Shown here one piece after another: positions 28,033 to 37,855 of a stretch of 64,000 bases of DNA. The first letter of the stretch is position 1. Every line of letters begins with the position of its first letter. Both the position numbers and the translations under genes were made by a program. The notes under the pieces were generated by a model that was given only the letters and a program-made list of their open reading frames with translations, made no database searches and was not told the DNA's origin. The stretch comes from Oceanimonas baumannii (GTDB lineage Bacteria > Pseudomonadota > Gammaproteobacteria > Enterobacterales > Aeromonadaceae). The stretch covers positions 1 to 64,000 of the forward strand of contig NZ_NQJF01000012.1 in assembly GCF_002245495.1 (NCBI RefSeq), read 5' to 3'.

Positions 28033-28715
28033 TTATTCGCATGATTCTGCCCCCAGGTTTCTAGTTGATGGGGTCAGCGAACCATAAAAGGCATTTTTCC
28101 TAGCTTGGGTATCGAGCACTATGCAATATAGACAACTCAAAGGAAGCTCTGTTGTCCCATTTCTGTTCGAGTCAACCCCTGCTACCGTGGCTTTAGCCTT
28201 GGAGTCATCAGGTACAGGCGGTAAATTTACTGCACCCGATAAATAACCTGTATTCTGACTCGCAAGTTCAAGCGCTAAGGCCGCTTCCTCCGGTGTTGAT
28301 AGGGTAACCGTCACCACCAGCGAATCAGAGCTGATAGCACCTTCATTATCCGTTATGGTGAGCTGTAAAGTTAATTGCTCATCAGTAACCACTGCGGGAG
28401 CTTTAAATGATGTTGCTGCACTACCTGGATTTTGGATAAATACCCTTGTACCCGTAGTCTGATTCCAGCTGTAGCCAGATATCCTACCATCACTATCTGA
28501 GCCACTACCGCTTAACACAATGTTAGACAACTCACTTACTGTTTTATCCGGACCGGCTCTTACGGAAGACACTTTGTTTTGCGGCTGTGAAAGTGGCGTT
28601 TTTTCACCATCACCAGAGCTCCCTCCACATGCGGTAAGCAAGCCTGACATAATGGCCAACGCGAGGTAGTTTCTGACTTAGGGGAAACATCAGCCTTCCC
28701 TGTTCTATAAGGCAT
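28033..28715 (-). pseudogene. PKD-domain lipoprotein, apparently frameshifted at its 5' end
   Basis: The open frame (28033-28659, 208 aa) starts inside a lipoprotein signal: NYLALAIMSGLLTAC, with LTAC as lipobox. One PKD/Ig-like domain follows (about 30-120: AGPDKTV...SDSDGRISGYSWNQTTG...TITDNEG), then an unplaced tail with CLYC. Its only in-frame start is a TTG with an in-frame TAA just upstream. A well-placed ATG with AGGA (28715) opens in another frame 56 bases earlier, so a 1-base indel is likely. The protein may also be cut short at its C-terminus. Low GC compared with neighbours suggests acquired DNA. Function unknown. Confidence 0.6.
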
Positions 28716-28956
28716 CTTCACTTCCTGTTATTGGAGCTAATTTTTAGAGTGAGCTTCAGGCCTGAGGCGTTAATGGAGCATGCTGCCAGGTCGGCAGTTT
28801 TATCACACTTTTTGCATAAAAAATGGCAAGTCAGTTGAATCGTATTCATTGGTATGTTCTGAAACAGTCAGACTTTATGTCGTCCGCAACATTGGTCTTC
28901 CTGCCTCTGCATCTCTGATACCCTTGAGTAATCGATTCCCTTGCTCAGGTGCTGCC

Positions 28957-29721
28957 ATGCTGCTCACCGATACCCATTGCCATTTCGACTTTGACGCCTT
29001 TGCCGATGACCGGCAAGCACACTGGCACCGGGCACGGGCGGCCGGCGTACACCGACTGGTGATCCCGGGTGTGGAGGAAGGGCAGTGGTGCCGGCTGCCC
29101 GGTCTGTGCGCCGCCCTGGCTGGTACCCATTATGCGCTCGGTCTGCACCCCTGGTGGGTTGAACAGGCCTCGAGCCGCTGGCAAGCACGGCTGGTGGCGG
29201 CGCTGGATCAGGCCGGACCGGCCTGTGTGGCCATCGGTGAAGCCGGACTGGATACAGCCTGCGCGCTGCCAATGACCGTTCAGGAAGACGCTTTTGTGGT
29301 TCAGCTCCGGCTCGCCTGCGAACGTGGGCTGCCGGTGATCATGCACAGCCACAAGGCCCATGATCTGCTGCTGAAATGGCTGCGCCGTTTTACCCCGGTG
29401 GGGGGCGTGGTACATGGTTTCTCCGGCTCATTGCAGCAGGCCGAGGCTTTTTGGAAGCTGGGCATTCATCTTGGCGTCGGTGGCACCATCACCTATGAGC
29501 GGGCTAACAAGACCCGTAACACCATTGCGGCCATGCCCGCCGATGCCCTGGTGCTGGAAACCGATGCCCCCGATATGCCGTTATGCGGGTATCAGGGCCG
29601 GCCCAATCATCCCGAGCAATTACCGCTGGTACTGCAGGCGCTGGCAGACATCCGGGCCGAGCCGGCCGGGGAGCTGGCTCCCATCCTTGAGCAAAATGCG
29701 GCCCGACTGTTTCGTTGGTGA
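28957..29721 (+). CDS. yjjV: TatD-family metal-dependent hydrolase (YjjV-like)
   Basis: A 254-aa TIM-barrel hydrolase of the TatD family, possibly a DNase. Metal ligands are seen in DTHCHFD (5-11), the Glu of IGEAGLD, MHSHKA, VVHGFSGS and ETDAPDMP. The start at 28957 begins directly at the first strand. The position between prfC and the deo genes matches yjjV in E. coli. The catalytic substrate in vivo is uncertain. Confidence 0.92.
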   Translation: MLLTDTHCHFDFDAFADDRQAHWHRARAAGVHRLVIPGVEEGQWCRLPGLCAALAGTHYALGLHPWWVEQASSRWQARLVAALDQAGPACVAIGEAGLDTACALPMTVQEDAFVVQLRLACERGLPVIMHSHKAHDLLLKWLRRFTPVGGVVHGFSGSLQQAEAFWKLGIHLGVGGTITYERANKTRNTIAAMPADALVLETDAPDMPLCGYQGRPNHPEQLPLVLQALADIRAEPAGELAPILEQNAARLFRW

Positions 29722-29731
29722 ATGCAGATTA

Positions 29732-29761
29732 TTGATAAAAACATAAATCTATCGGTATAAA
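29732..29761 (+). promoter_or_regulatory. Candidate deo-operon promoter
   Basis: TTGATA (29732-29737) and TATAAA (29756-29761) with 18 bp between them, 65 bp before the nucleoside transporter start. The match is good. No clear CytR, DeoR or CRP site was found. Confidence 0.55.
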
Positions 29762-29825
29762 ACTCGAAAAAGCCTGCTTTTTTTCTACGCTGTGAGAGTC
29801 GGTCTTCAGTGGAAGGAACATGGCG

Positions 29826-31103
29826 ATGAACCTGATCATGAGTGTGGTGGGTATGGCGGTACTGGTGCTGATAGCCCTGCTGTTTTCCAGTCATCGTGCT
29901 GCCATCCGGTTTCGCACCGTCGCGGGGGCATTTGCCATTCAGGCGGGGCTGGGCGCGCTGGTGCTGTATGTGCCTGCCGGACGCGAACTGTTAACGTCAT
30001 TGTCCGATGCCGTGGCCCGGGTTATCGCCTACGCCAATGACGGCATGAGTTTCTTGTTTGGCGGCCTGGTGGGGGACGCCGCCTTTGAAAGCGGCCTGGG
30101 CTTTATTTTTGCGGTACGGGTACTGCCGGTGATTATCTTTTTTTCATCACTTATCGCAGTACTTTATTATGTTGGCATTATGCAATGGGTGATCCGGCTT
30201 CTGGGTGGGGCATTGCAAAAGGCGCTGGGCACCTCTCGTACCGAGTCGTTGTCGGCCACTGCCAATATTTTTGTGGGTCAGACCGAGGCGCCGCTGGTGG
30301 TGCGGCCTTATATTGCCCGTATGACCGAGTCGGAGCTGTTCGCGGTCATGTGCGGCGGTCTGGCCTCGGTGGCCGGGTCCGTGCTGGCAGGGTATGCTTC
30401 GCTGGGTGTACCGCTGGAATATCTGATTGCCGCTTCCTTTATGGCGGCCCCCGGCGGTCTGCTGTTTGCCAAGTTACTGTTGCCGGAAACGGAAAAGCCG
30501 GCAGAGCAGCATCAGGCGGAAGCCGCTGTGGCCGATGACGAACGTCCGGCCAATGTGATTGATGCCGCTGCCTCGGGGGCCAGTGCCGGGATGAAGCTGG
30601 CGATGAATGTCGGTGCCATGCTGCTGGCCTTTATCGGGTTGATTGCCCTTATCAACGGCATGCTGGGTGGTATCGGTGGCTGGTTTGGCATGGAAGAGCT
30701 CAGCCTGGAATGGTTGCTGGGCTGGTTGTTCTCGCCGCTGGCCTTCTTACTGGGCGTCCCCTGGGAAGAAGCACGGCTGGCAGGTTCTTTTATCGGCCAG
30801 AAGCTGGTGCTGAATGAGTTTGTGGCCTATGTGAATTTTGCACCTTATCTGTCGGATGAACTGGTGCTGGAAAGCACCGGACAGGCCATGAGTGAGCATA
30901 CCCGGGCGATTATTTCCTTTGCCTTGTGTGGTTTTGCCAACCTGGCCTCGGTGGCCATCCTGCTGGGCGGGCTGGGGGGGATGGCACCTGGCCGCCGCCA
31001 TGATATTGCCCGGCTGGGCCTCAAGGCGGTACTGGCGGGCACGCTGTCCAACCTGATGTCTGCCACTCTGGCGGGCTTTTTTCTGGCGTTGGGAGCACTG
31101 TAA
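29826..31103 (+). CDS. Concentrative nucleoside transporter (NupC/CNT family)
   Basis: A 425-aa inner-membrane symporter. CNT signatures are [32 protein letters not shown] in the substrate/Na+ site, and [15 protein letters not shown]. The second ATG (29826) is chosen because AAGGA is then 8 nt away; the first (29820) would leave only 2 nt. It heads the nucleoside-catabolism operon, so it should bring in deoxynucleosides and nucleosides for DeoD, DeoB and DeoC. Confidence 0.93.
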   Translation: MNLIMSVVGMAVLVLIALLFSSHRAAIRFRTVAGAFAIQAGLGALVLYVPAGRELLTSLSDAVARVIAYANDGMSFLFGGLVGDAAFESGLGFIFAVRVLPVIIFFSSLIAVLYYVGIMQWVIRLLGGALQKALGTSRTESLSATANIFVGQTEAPLVVRPYIARMTESELFAVMCGGLASVAGSVLAGYASLGVPLEYLIAASFMAAPGGLLFAKLLLPETEKPAEQHQAEAAVADDERPANVIDAAASGASAGMKLAMNVGAMLLAFIGLIALINGMLGGIGGWFGMEELSLEWLLGWLFSPLAFLLGVPWEEARLAGSFIGQKLVLNEFVAYVNFAPYLSDELVLESTGQAMSEHTRAIISFALCGFANLASVAILLGGLGGMAPGRRHDIARLGLKAVLAGTLSNLMSATLAGFFLALGAL

Positions 31104-31168
31104 TACTGAGCACTTTTTACTACATCAAGGGTCCAATGTCGTGACGGGACCAGAGCAGGAGAGCACAG

Positions 31169-31945
31169 ATGACAGAGGTCGCATTATCAGCCCGCCGGGT
31201 GTTAAGCCTGATGGATCTGACCAGCCTGAATGACAGCGACACTGATGCAGACATTACCGCCTTGTGTCGCCGGGCTGTGACGGCGGCGGGCACACCGGCA
31301 GCGGTGTGTGTCTATCCGCAGTTTGTGTCTCTGGCAAAAACAGCCCTGGCTGCGCTGGGCGTGGCTGAGCAAGTCCGGGTGGCGACAGTGACCAATTTTC
31401 CCGATGGCAGTGCTGATATTGCCGGTGCGGTGCAGCAAACCCAGGCCGCCATTGCTGCCGGTGCCGATGAAGTGGATCTGGTTTTTCCCTGGCGGGCGCT
31501 GCAAAGCGGTGATGAGCAGACTGGTCTGGCACTGGTGAGTGCCTGCAAGGCCGCATGTGGTGAACAGCTGCTCAAGGTGATTATTGAAAGTGGAGCGCTG
31601 TCCGAACCGGCGTTGATTCGGCGAGCCAGTGAGCTGGCCATTGAGGGCGGGGCCGACTTTATTAAAACCTCCACCGGTAAGGTCACGGTGAATGCGACTC
31701 CCGAAGCGGCAGGCATTATGCTGGAGGTGATCCGGGCGGCGGGAGGCACCACGGGTTTTAAGGCTGCCGGTGGCGTACGCACGCTGGCTCAGGCTGCGGA
31801 GTACCTTGTATTGGCCGACCGGCTGATGGGGCCGGAGTGGGTGACTCCCGCGCATTTTCGCTTCGGGGCCTCTGGCCTGCTGACGGATCTGCTGCGTATT
31901 TTGCAAGAGCCGGCAAACAGCAGCGAAAGTCAGGATGGTTACTGA
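31169..31945 (+). CDS. deoC: Deoxyribose-phosphate aldolase
   Basis: A 258-aa class I aldolase that splits 2-deoxyribose-5-phosphate into glyceraldehyde-3-phosphate and acetaldehyde. Visible features are [19 protein letters not shown], and the Schiff-base Lys in DFIKTSTGK with the second Lys in [10 protein letters not shown]. The length equals E. coli DeoC (259). It is the second gene of the nupC-type/deoC/deoB/deoD operon. Confidence 0.97.
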   Translation: MTEVALSARRVLSLMDLTSLNDSDTDADITALCRRAVTAAGTPAAVCVYPQFVSLAKTALAALGVAEQVRVATVTNFPDGSADIAGAVQQTQAAIAAGADEVDLVFPWRALQSGDEQTGLALVSACKAACGEQLLKVIIESGALSEPALIRRASELAIEGGADFIKTSTGKVTVNATPEAAGIMLEVIRAAGGTTGFKAAGGVRTLAQAAEYLVLADRLMGPEWVTPAHFRFGASGLLTDLLRILQEPANSSESQDGY

Positions 31946-31991
31946 TCTTTCCGTGTTGAACAAGACGGCCGTAATAATTGAAGGAGAGATG

Positions 31992-33209
31992 ATGAAACGC
32001 GCAATTGTGCTGGTTCTGGATTCATTCGGTATTGGTGCCTCTGCCGATGCCGACCGGTTCGGCGATGCCGGTGCCGATACACTGGGACATATTGCCGCCG
32101 CCTGCGCCGAAGGACGGGCGGATGAAGGCCGCAGCGGCCCGCTCAGGCTGCCCAACCTGGCTCGGATGGGGCTGTTTCATGCTCATGCCGGCAGTACCGG
32201 GGCGGTGGCGCAAGGTGTGCAACTGCCAGCCGATGTGACCGGCAGTTATGGCTACGCGCAGGAGCTGTCTTCCGGCAAGGATACGCCCTCGGGACACTGG
32301 GAGATGGCCGGTGTCCCGGTTTTGTTTGACTGGGGTTACTTTCACGACACTCAACACAGTTTTCCACCGTCGCTTATTCAGGCGCTGACAGAGCAGGCTG
32401 AATTAACGGGGATTCTTGGCGACTGCCATGCTTCGGGAACAACGATTCTTGAGCAACTGGGTGAGGAACATGTGCGCACCGGCAAGCCTATTTGCTACAC
32501 CTCGGCAGACTCGGTTTTTCAGATAGCCTGCCACGAGCAGCACTTTGGGCTGGAGCGGCTATATGCCTTGTGTGAAATCGCCAGAGAGCTGCTGATGCCG
32601 TACAACATCGGCAGAGTGATTGCCCGTCCCTTCGTCGGTGACCCGGTTACCGGCTTTGTGCGCACCGGTAACCGGAAGGACTACAGCATAGCGCCGCCGG
32701 CTCCTACCGTGCTGCAAAAGCTGGCAGAAGAGCTGGATGGCAATGTGGTGTCGATTGGCAAGATTGCCGATATTTATGCGCATTGCGGCATTACCCGCAG
32801 TGTCAAGGCGACCGGACACGATGCCCTGTTTGATGCCACCCTGAGCGAGCTGAAAGCGGCGGGGCACAATACCCTGATTATGACCAACTTCGTGGAGTTT
32901 GACTCCAGCTTTGGCCACCGCCGCAATGTGGCTGGCTATGCCGCTGCCCTGGAAGAATTTGACCGGCGTCTGCCCGAATTGCTGGGCCTGCTGGAGCCGG
33001 AGGATCTGCTGATCCTCACTGCCGATCACGGTTGTGATCCGACCTGGGCCGGCACTGAGCATACCCGGGAGTATATTCCGGTACTCTGCACCGGTGCCGG
33101 ACTGCAGCCTGGCTCGCTTGGTAAACGGGAGACCTTTGCCGATATCGGTCAGAGTCTGGCGGATTTTTTTGGTACCAGCCCCATGGAATACGGGCGCTCA
33201 TTTCTCTGA
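31992..33209 (+). CDS. deoB: Phosphopentomutase
   Basis: A 405-aa alkaline-phosphatase-superfamily mutase that interconverts (deoxy)ribose-1- and 5-phosphates. It begins [15 protein letters not shown] with the metal Asp. [11 protein letters not shown] follows, and [19 protein letters not shown] supplies the other metal ligands. AAGGAG is 5 nt before the ATG at 31992. It lies 46 bp after deoC. No deoA (thymidine phosphorylase) lies between them, unlike in E. coli. Confidence 0.97.
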   Translation: MKRAIVLVLDSFGIGASADADRFGDAGADTLGHIAAACAEGRADEGRSGPLRLPNLARMGLFHAHAGSTGAVAQGVQLPADVTGSYGYAQELSSGKDTPSGHWEMAGVPVLFDWGYFHDTQHSFPPSLIQALTEQAELTGILGDCHASGTTILEQLGEEHVRTGKPICYTSADSVFQIACHEQHFGLERLYALCEIARELLMPYNIGRVIARPFVGDPVTGFVRTGNRKDYSIAPPAPTVLQKLAEELDGNVVSIGKIADIYAHCGITRSVKATGHDALFDATLSELKAAGHNTLIMTNFVEFDSSFGHRRNVAGYAAALEEFDRRLPELLGLLEPEDLLILTADHGCDPTWAGTEHTREYIPVLCTGAGLQPGSLGKRETFADIGQSLADFFGTSPMEYGRSFL

Positions 33210-33238
33210 ATTTTTACCTGTTAACGGGAATACACAGC

Positions 33239-33952
33239 ATGGCGACTCCTCATATCAAGGCTGAACGCGGCGATTTTGCCGAAACCATACTGATGCCGGG
33301 CGATCCGCTGCGGGCCAAATACATTGCCGATACCTTTCTTGCGGATGTGCGCCAGGTTAACGCTGTACGCAATATGCTGGGGTTTACCGGCAGCTATAAG
33401 GGCAGGCCGGTATCGGTGATGGGACACGGCATGGGGATTCCGTCGGTCTCCATTTATGCCAAGGAGCTGATAACCGAGTTTGAGGTGAAAAACCTGATCC
33501 GGGTGGGCTCCTGCGGTGCGGTACGTGACGATGTTAACCTGATGGACCTGGTCATTGGGCTGGGAGCCAGCACCGAATCAAAAGTTAACCGTACCCGCTT
33601 TATGGGGCACGACCTGGCCGCCATTGCTGACTTTGAGCTGACCCGGAATGCGGTGGCGGCGGCGAATAAGCTCGGGGTGCCGGTCAAGGTGGGCAACTTG
33701 TTCTCTGCCGATCTGTTTTATACCCCGGAAAGTGAACTGTTTGAGCTGCTGAAACGCTACGGCATTATCGGGGTGGAAATGGAAGCAGCCGGACTGTATG
33801 GCGTGGCGGCGGAATACGGGGCCCGGGCTCTGACCATCTGTACGGTGTCGGATCACATCACCCGTGGTGAGCTGCTCAGTGCCGATGAACGTCAGACGGG
33901 ATTTGATCAAATGATGGAAGTGGCGCTGGAGTCGGTACTGCTGGATGCCTGA
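33239..33952 (+). CDS. deoD: Purine nucleoside phosphorylase
   Basis: A 237-aa hexameric PNP that cleaves purine (deoxy)nucleosides with phosphate to give base and pentose-1-phosphate. Motifs are [47 protein letters not shown] and the catalytic Asp in [10 protein letters not shown]. It is the last gene of the operon. Its stop is 4 bp from the stop of the convergent smp gene. Confidence 0.97.
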   Translation: MATPHIKAERGDFAETILMPGDPLRAKYIADTFLADVRQVNAVRNMLGFTGSYKGRPVSVMGHGMGIPSVSIYAKELITEFEVKNLIRVGSCGAVRDDVNLMDLVIGLGASTESKVNRTRFMGHDLAAIADFELTRNAVAAANKLGVPVKVGNLFSADLFYTPESELFELLKRYGIIGVEMEAAGLYGVAAEYGARALTICTVSDHITRGELLSADERQTGFDQMMEVALESVLLDA

Positions 33953-33956
33953 CGGC

Positions 33957-34478
33957 TCAGCGCCGGCGTAGTCTGAGCAAGACGCAGGTCAGCAGCGCAC
34001 CCAGGGCACCGGTCAGAGGCAGCAGCCAACCAAGGTGGCGATAAACTGCCTGCCAAATTGTCTGTTGCTCACCGGAGAGTGCAGAGCCGGCAAGGCTCAG
34101 CTGTAAAAATCCGGCAATGCGCTCCTGCTCATACAATGGCCGGACATAAACACGGGCGTCGTCGTTGTCGCCATTATTGTTGTCGGCCAGCAGCCTGCCT
34201 CCGCCATCATACAGGCGGGCACTCAGCACCAAAGGTGACCGGCTCAGTTCGGTTACCAGCTGTTGCTGGGCATCGCTGTCTTCTGCACTCAGAGAGCGCA
34301 GCGCCTGCAGCTCGGCAAAGTCTGCCAGGGCAGACGCCGAGGTCTGATATGGCAGTCCCCGCCAGCGGTGGCCCAGTTCATCCAGCGCCAGCCACTGGCG
34401 GGCGGCCAGTAACAAAAGCAGCACTGCCAGCAGTCCGGGCCAGTGCCATTTTCTGAAGTGTAATTTAAGGTTTCCCAT
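33957..34478 (-). CDS. ytjB: SMP/YtjB-family membrane protein
   Basis: A 173-aa membrane protein with one N-terminal helix (about 10-30, GLLAVLLLLLAARQWLAL), a ~110-residue periplasmic region, a second helix (GWLLPLTGALGALLTCVLL) and an RLRRR tail. This is the SMP_2/AhpA-type layout, and it is divergent from serB as in E. coli. The start at 34478 has GGAC upstream. The function of the family is poorly known. Confidence 0.82.
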   Translation of the reverse strand: MGNLKLHFRKWHWPGLLAVLLLLLAARQWLALDELGHRWRGLPYQTSASALADFAELQALRSLSAEDSDAQQQLVTELSRSPLVLSARLYDGGGRLLADNNNGDNDDARVYVRPLYEQERIAGFLQLSLAGSALSGEQQTIWQAVYRHLGWLLPLTGALGALLTCVLLRLRRR

Positions 34479-34558
34479 GGCTGTCCATATTGTCTCTTGC
34501 CTGCTTAAAAAGCAATACGCTACCCTGAGCGCCGGTTTGTCGTCATAAAGGAAAAAAA

Positions 34559-35542
34559 GTGGCACTGTTTCTTAATGAACCGCACGACCGTGTGGTGGAG
34601 TGGAAGGGCGCGCTGGCCCAGCAGGCATATCTGTGGCAACAAGGAAAATGGGTAGCCGGGCAGTTACCTGCAGCGGAAGGCCAGTTGGTATTGCTGGCGG
34701 AGCAACTGGATAAACATGCGCTGATGACCAGTCTGCAAGTACTGGATGATGCCGGTGTTCAGGCTGAACTTTACCGGGTGGCAGCCGTGGCCGGGCGTGA
34801 ACTGGCCAGCCTGCGGTTATCGGCCTGGTCGCCCGAGCTCAAGGCGGCCCTGCAACAGGTATCGGACAGCTGGGATATGGCATGTGTCCCTGCGTTACCA
34901 CAAGGGGATGACCCCGGCCTGGTGCTGATGGACATGGACTCCACTGCCATTCAGATTGAGTGCATTGATGAAATTGCGGCCCTGGCCGGAGTCGGCGAAG
35001 AAGTGGCGGCGGTGACCCGAGCAGCCATGGAAGGGGCGTTGCCGTTTTCCGAAAGCCTGCGCCGGCGGGTGGCGGCGCTGTCCGGTGCCGATGCCGGTAT
35101 TATTGATGAGGTGATTGGTCGTATGCCCTTGATGCCCGGTCTGACCGAGCTGGTGGCTGGTCTGAAGGCCATGGGCTGGAAAGTCGCCATTGCCTCCGGT
35201 GGTTTTGTGCCGTTTGCCCGCCACCTTCAGCAGCAGCTGGGGCTGGATGCGGTGTTTGCCAATACTCTGGAAATGGCGGATGGCAAACTGACCGGCAAAG
35301 TGCTGGGCGATATTGTCGATGCCGATGCCAAGGCCCGTATCCTGGAAGAGCTGGCACAGCAGCACGGTATTCCTCTGAGCCAGACCGTGGCCATTGGTGA
35401 CGGTGCCAATGATCTGAAAATGCTTGCCAGAGCCGGACTGGGAGTGGCCCTGCATGCCAAGCCGCTGGTGCAGGAACAGGCTCCCGTGTGTCTTAACCGA
35501 CTCAGCCTGGAAGGGGTGTTGGGGCTGCTGCAGGCGCGCTAA
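34559..35542 (+). CDS. serB: Phosphoserine phosphatase
   Basis: A 327-aa HAD-family phosphatase for the last step of serine synthesis. An N-terminal ACT-like region (1-105) precedes the catalytic domain with DMDSTAIQIE (nucleophile Asp), SGGF, and GDGANDLKML. It starts with GTG, with AAGGA 6 nt upstream. Its last 41 bp overlap the convergent PilZ gene. Confidence 0.97.
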   Translation: MALFLNEPHDRVVEWKGALAQQAYLWQQGKWVAGQLPAAEGQLVLLAEQLDKHALMTSLQVLDDAGVQAELYRVAAVAGRELASLRLSAWSPELKAALQQVSDSWDMACVPALPQGDDPGLVLMDMDSTAIQIECIDEIAALAGVGEEVAAVTRAAMEGALPFSESLRRRVAALSGADAGIIDEVIGRMPLMPGLTELVAGLKAMGWKVAIASGGFVPFARHLQQQLGLDAVFANTLEMADGKLTGKVLGDIVDADAKARILEELAQQHGIPLSQTVAIGDGANDLKMLARAGLGVALHAKPLVQEQAPVCLNRLSLEGVLGLLQAR

Positions 35543-37784
35543 GTCGTCCCCGGGCTTGTGCCAGATCGGTGATATTAAAGATCTGGCATTGCATGGCCAG
35601 CTCCGCCAGGCTTTGCTCCAGCAGCTGGGTTTTATAAAGCGATACTTCGGTCAGCTGTTGCCACTCCGGCACATTAAATTTCAGCTGGCGCAGTTGCAGC
35701 CGGTTGATGATGGTCAGGCAGACGGTAATCCGGCCGTCGCTTGCCAGTAGCTGTTGCTGGCGCTCCGGGGACGGGTTGATCAGCAAGGAATGTGGTTGCT
35801 CTTCCGTTACCCATACTTCTGCCACCAGGTGGCTTTTACCATCGGGCCGTTGCAGTGCGCTGGCCATGGACTGCAATAACTGGCGTGAAATAAGCTGTCC
35901 CAACTGGGCTCGTCCATTGCTGTCGGTGAGCAGTGCCATCAGGCGTTGACGTACCGGACTGGCCATACTGCCCTGAACATAAAAGCCGCCGTCATTGCGT
36001 CCCAGCAAAAATACCGGACCGGATAATTGCTGCAGTGCCTGCCGGGTCAGCCACATCATCCAGGCCGGCTGCCGGGTGGTTTCGGCCCGGGCCCGCAGTT
36101 TGTCCTGATTCTGCGCCAGCAACGCAGTAAAGAAACGGCTGCCTCCATGTCCCTTGCCGCTATCAATGGCATGAAGATGTAAAATGCGTCCGCCCTTGCT
36201 GATGTTCACAACCTCATAGGGCAGCTTTTTAAGATTCCAGTCCGGGCTCAGCTTGCTGAGTTCCGGCAGGCTAACCAGTACCTGAGCGGGTAGTGTCAGC
36301 GAAACCGGTTGCCGGAGAATCAGTTTTATCCCGGCCACGGAAATATCTTCCGTTACGCCATTGAGTGGTGTGTCGTCCTGTAGCAACTCGGCTGGTGTTT
36401 CAAAACGAAAGCGGGTTTCCTTGCGCGCGGGGTGCTGGTGCAAAAAAACCGGATTGATTGCACCACTGACAGGGGACAGCAGCCATGGCAGTAATTGGCG
36501 GCCATTGGGGGGCAGGGGCTCTGTCAGTTCGGGGGCGGGCAGGGGGGTCAGCCAAAGTTGCCACTTCAGGGGAGACAATCGCTCCCGGCCCAGTATGTCC
36601 AGGTTGTCGGTGATCTGATCGGTAAACAACACCGGACGGATACTCAGATGATAAAGCTGAAGCGTGCCGGCACGCTGCCCTTCACTGATAAACTGTCGGA
36701 AGTGCTGTTGTTGCTCCAGCTGGCGTTGCTCTGCGGCAAAGTAATAGGTGCCTTTTTTGCCGGTGATCCTGAAGCTGTATAAAAACACCGGTTCATGCTG
36801 CCGGGCCGCCATGGCGAGTATTCGCTGTGGGGAAAGAAGTGCCGCCAGCAGATCGCCCGGCGTCTCCTGACGCCAGAATTCCAGCAGCTTTTTACCAAAG
36901 CGGTTGCACAGTACTTCCTGCAGGCAGCCTTGCTCATCAAAAAATAATGACTGACCCAGCCCCGACTCCAATAGTGTCTGGCCCCAGCATTGAGCGAGAG
37001 TGGTGCCGTAAAGATCTTCAGCATTCTGGCCGTAACGGCCGCGGTTTTGCTCAATAAACCGAATCAGTGCCTGACCCCAGGCGTCGTCCTGCTCAATGCG
37101 GCGCAGGCGGGCCCGATCCTGACGAGGGGCGTCGGGTTGTGGATGGCTGTGTTCACTGGCCGGGGCCGGCGGGGTTAACTGAAAACGTTTCGGTTCGCCC
37201 AGGCAGACAAACTCCGGTTGTTCTGCCAGTACAGGAAAGGACACCGCGACCTCATCCGGCAGTGAAAGCCCGGCAGGCAACGTGAGCAGGAGGCCATGAA
37301 GGGAGATGTCCAGAGTATTGGCCTGAATGGAGCCCTCGGGCAGATGAAGTTCAACCGGTGTCACAAACTGCAGTCTGAGTTCTTTGCGTCGGGTGCCAAA
37401 GGTAGGCTGATGCCAGGAGGTCGTATTCAGTAATGCTGGCTGCTTGCGCATGGCGGCAAGGTCGGCCAGCAGGGTTTCGTAAAGGCCGCGGGTATACTCG
37501 CCATTATATTGCCCCAGTAACTGCATAAAGCGTTGCTCGAGCCTGGGCGGTAACATATGGCTCAGCCCCCGGTGGAACACCGAGCGGCATTGCTCGGGAA
37601 ACAGCTGGCGCAGATCCAGAACCCGCAGACAAGGGGCCTTAAGCCGGTTGGTTTCGGCCACCAGCTGATAGCGAGTCTGAGTGTCAGCATCAGGCAGCAG
37701 ACTGTTCAGCAGTGTTTCTGTGTCTTGCTGATAGCTCAGGGTAACCAGGCGGTTTAGCAGGGCTTTGTAAGGGCTGAAGTCCAT
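35502..37784 (-). CDS. Large protein with two PilZ domains (c-di-GMP receptor candidate)
   Basis: A 760-aa soluble protein. PilZ domain 1 lies at about 132-210 (RRKELR ... DISLHG) and PilZ domain 2 at about 455-550 (RKETRFR ... DISVAG). Both keep the RxxxR and (D/N)xSxxG motifs that bind cyclic di-GMP. The flanking regions have no family I can name. A similar long PilZ protein lies between serB and radA in Vibrio (as I recall, PlzC of V. cholerae). It overlaps serB antisense by 41 bp and starts ~70 bp from the divergent radA. The output (motility, biofilm) cannot be told. Confidence 0.85.
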   Translation of the reverse strand: MDFSPYKALLNRLVTLSYQQDTETLLNSLLPDADTQTRYQLVAETNRLKAPCLRVLDLRQLFPEQCRSVFHRGLSHMLPPRLEQRFMQLLGQYNGEYTRGLYETLLADLAAMRKQPALLNTTSWHQPTFGTRRKELRLQFVTPVELHLPEGSIQANTLDISLHGLLLTLPAGLSLPDEVAVSFPVLAEQPEFVCLGEPKRFQLTPPAPASEHSHPQPDAPRQDRARLRRIEQDDAWGQALIRFIEQNRGRYGQNAEDLYGTTLAQCWGQTLLESGLGQSLFFDEQGCLQEVLCNRFGKKLLEFWRQETPGDLLAALLSPQRILAMAARQHEPVFLYSFRITGKKGTYYFAAEQRQLEQQQHFRQFISEGQRAGTLQLYHLSIRPVLFTDQITDNLDILGRERLSPLKWQLWLTPLPAPELTEPLPPNGRQLLPWLLSPVSGAINPVFLHQHPARKETRFRFETPAELLQDDTPLNGVTEDISVAGIKLILRQPVSLTLPAQVLVSLPELSKLSPDWNLKKLPYEVVNISKGGRILHLHAIDSGKGHGGSRFFTALLAQNQDKLRARAETTRQPAWMMWLTRQALQQLSGPVFLLGRNDGGFYVQGSMASPVRQRLMALLTDSNGRAQLGQLISRQLLQSMASALQRPDGKSHLVAEVWVTEEQPHSLLINPSPERQQQLLASDGRITVCLTIINRLQLRQLKFNVPEWQQLTEVSLYKTQLLEQSLAELAMQCQIFNITDLAQARGRLSAPAAAPTPLPG

Positions 37785-37855
37785 CCAGGTACAGGCTTGA
37801 GTGAGCGAAAAACTTCAGCCAGTATAGCAGCTTGTGAATTAATGAGTGAGAGAGC

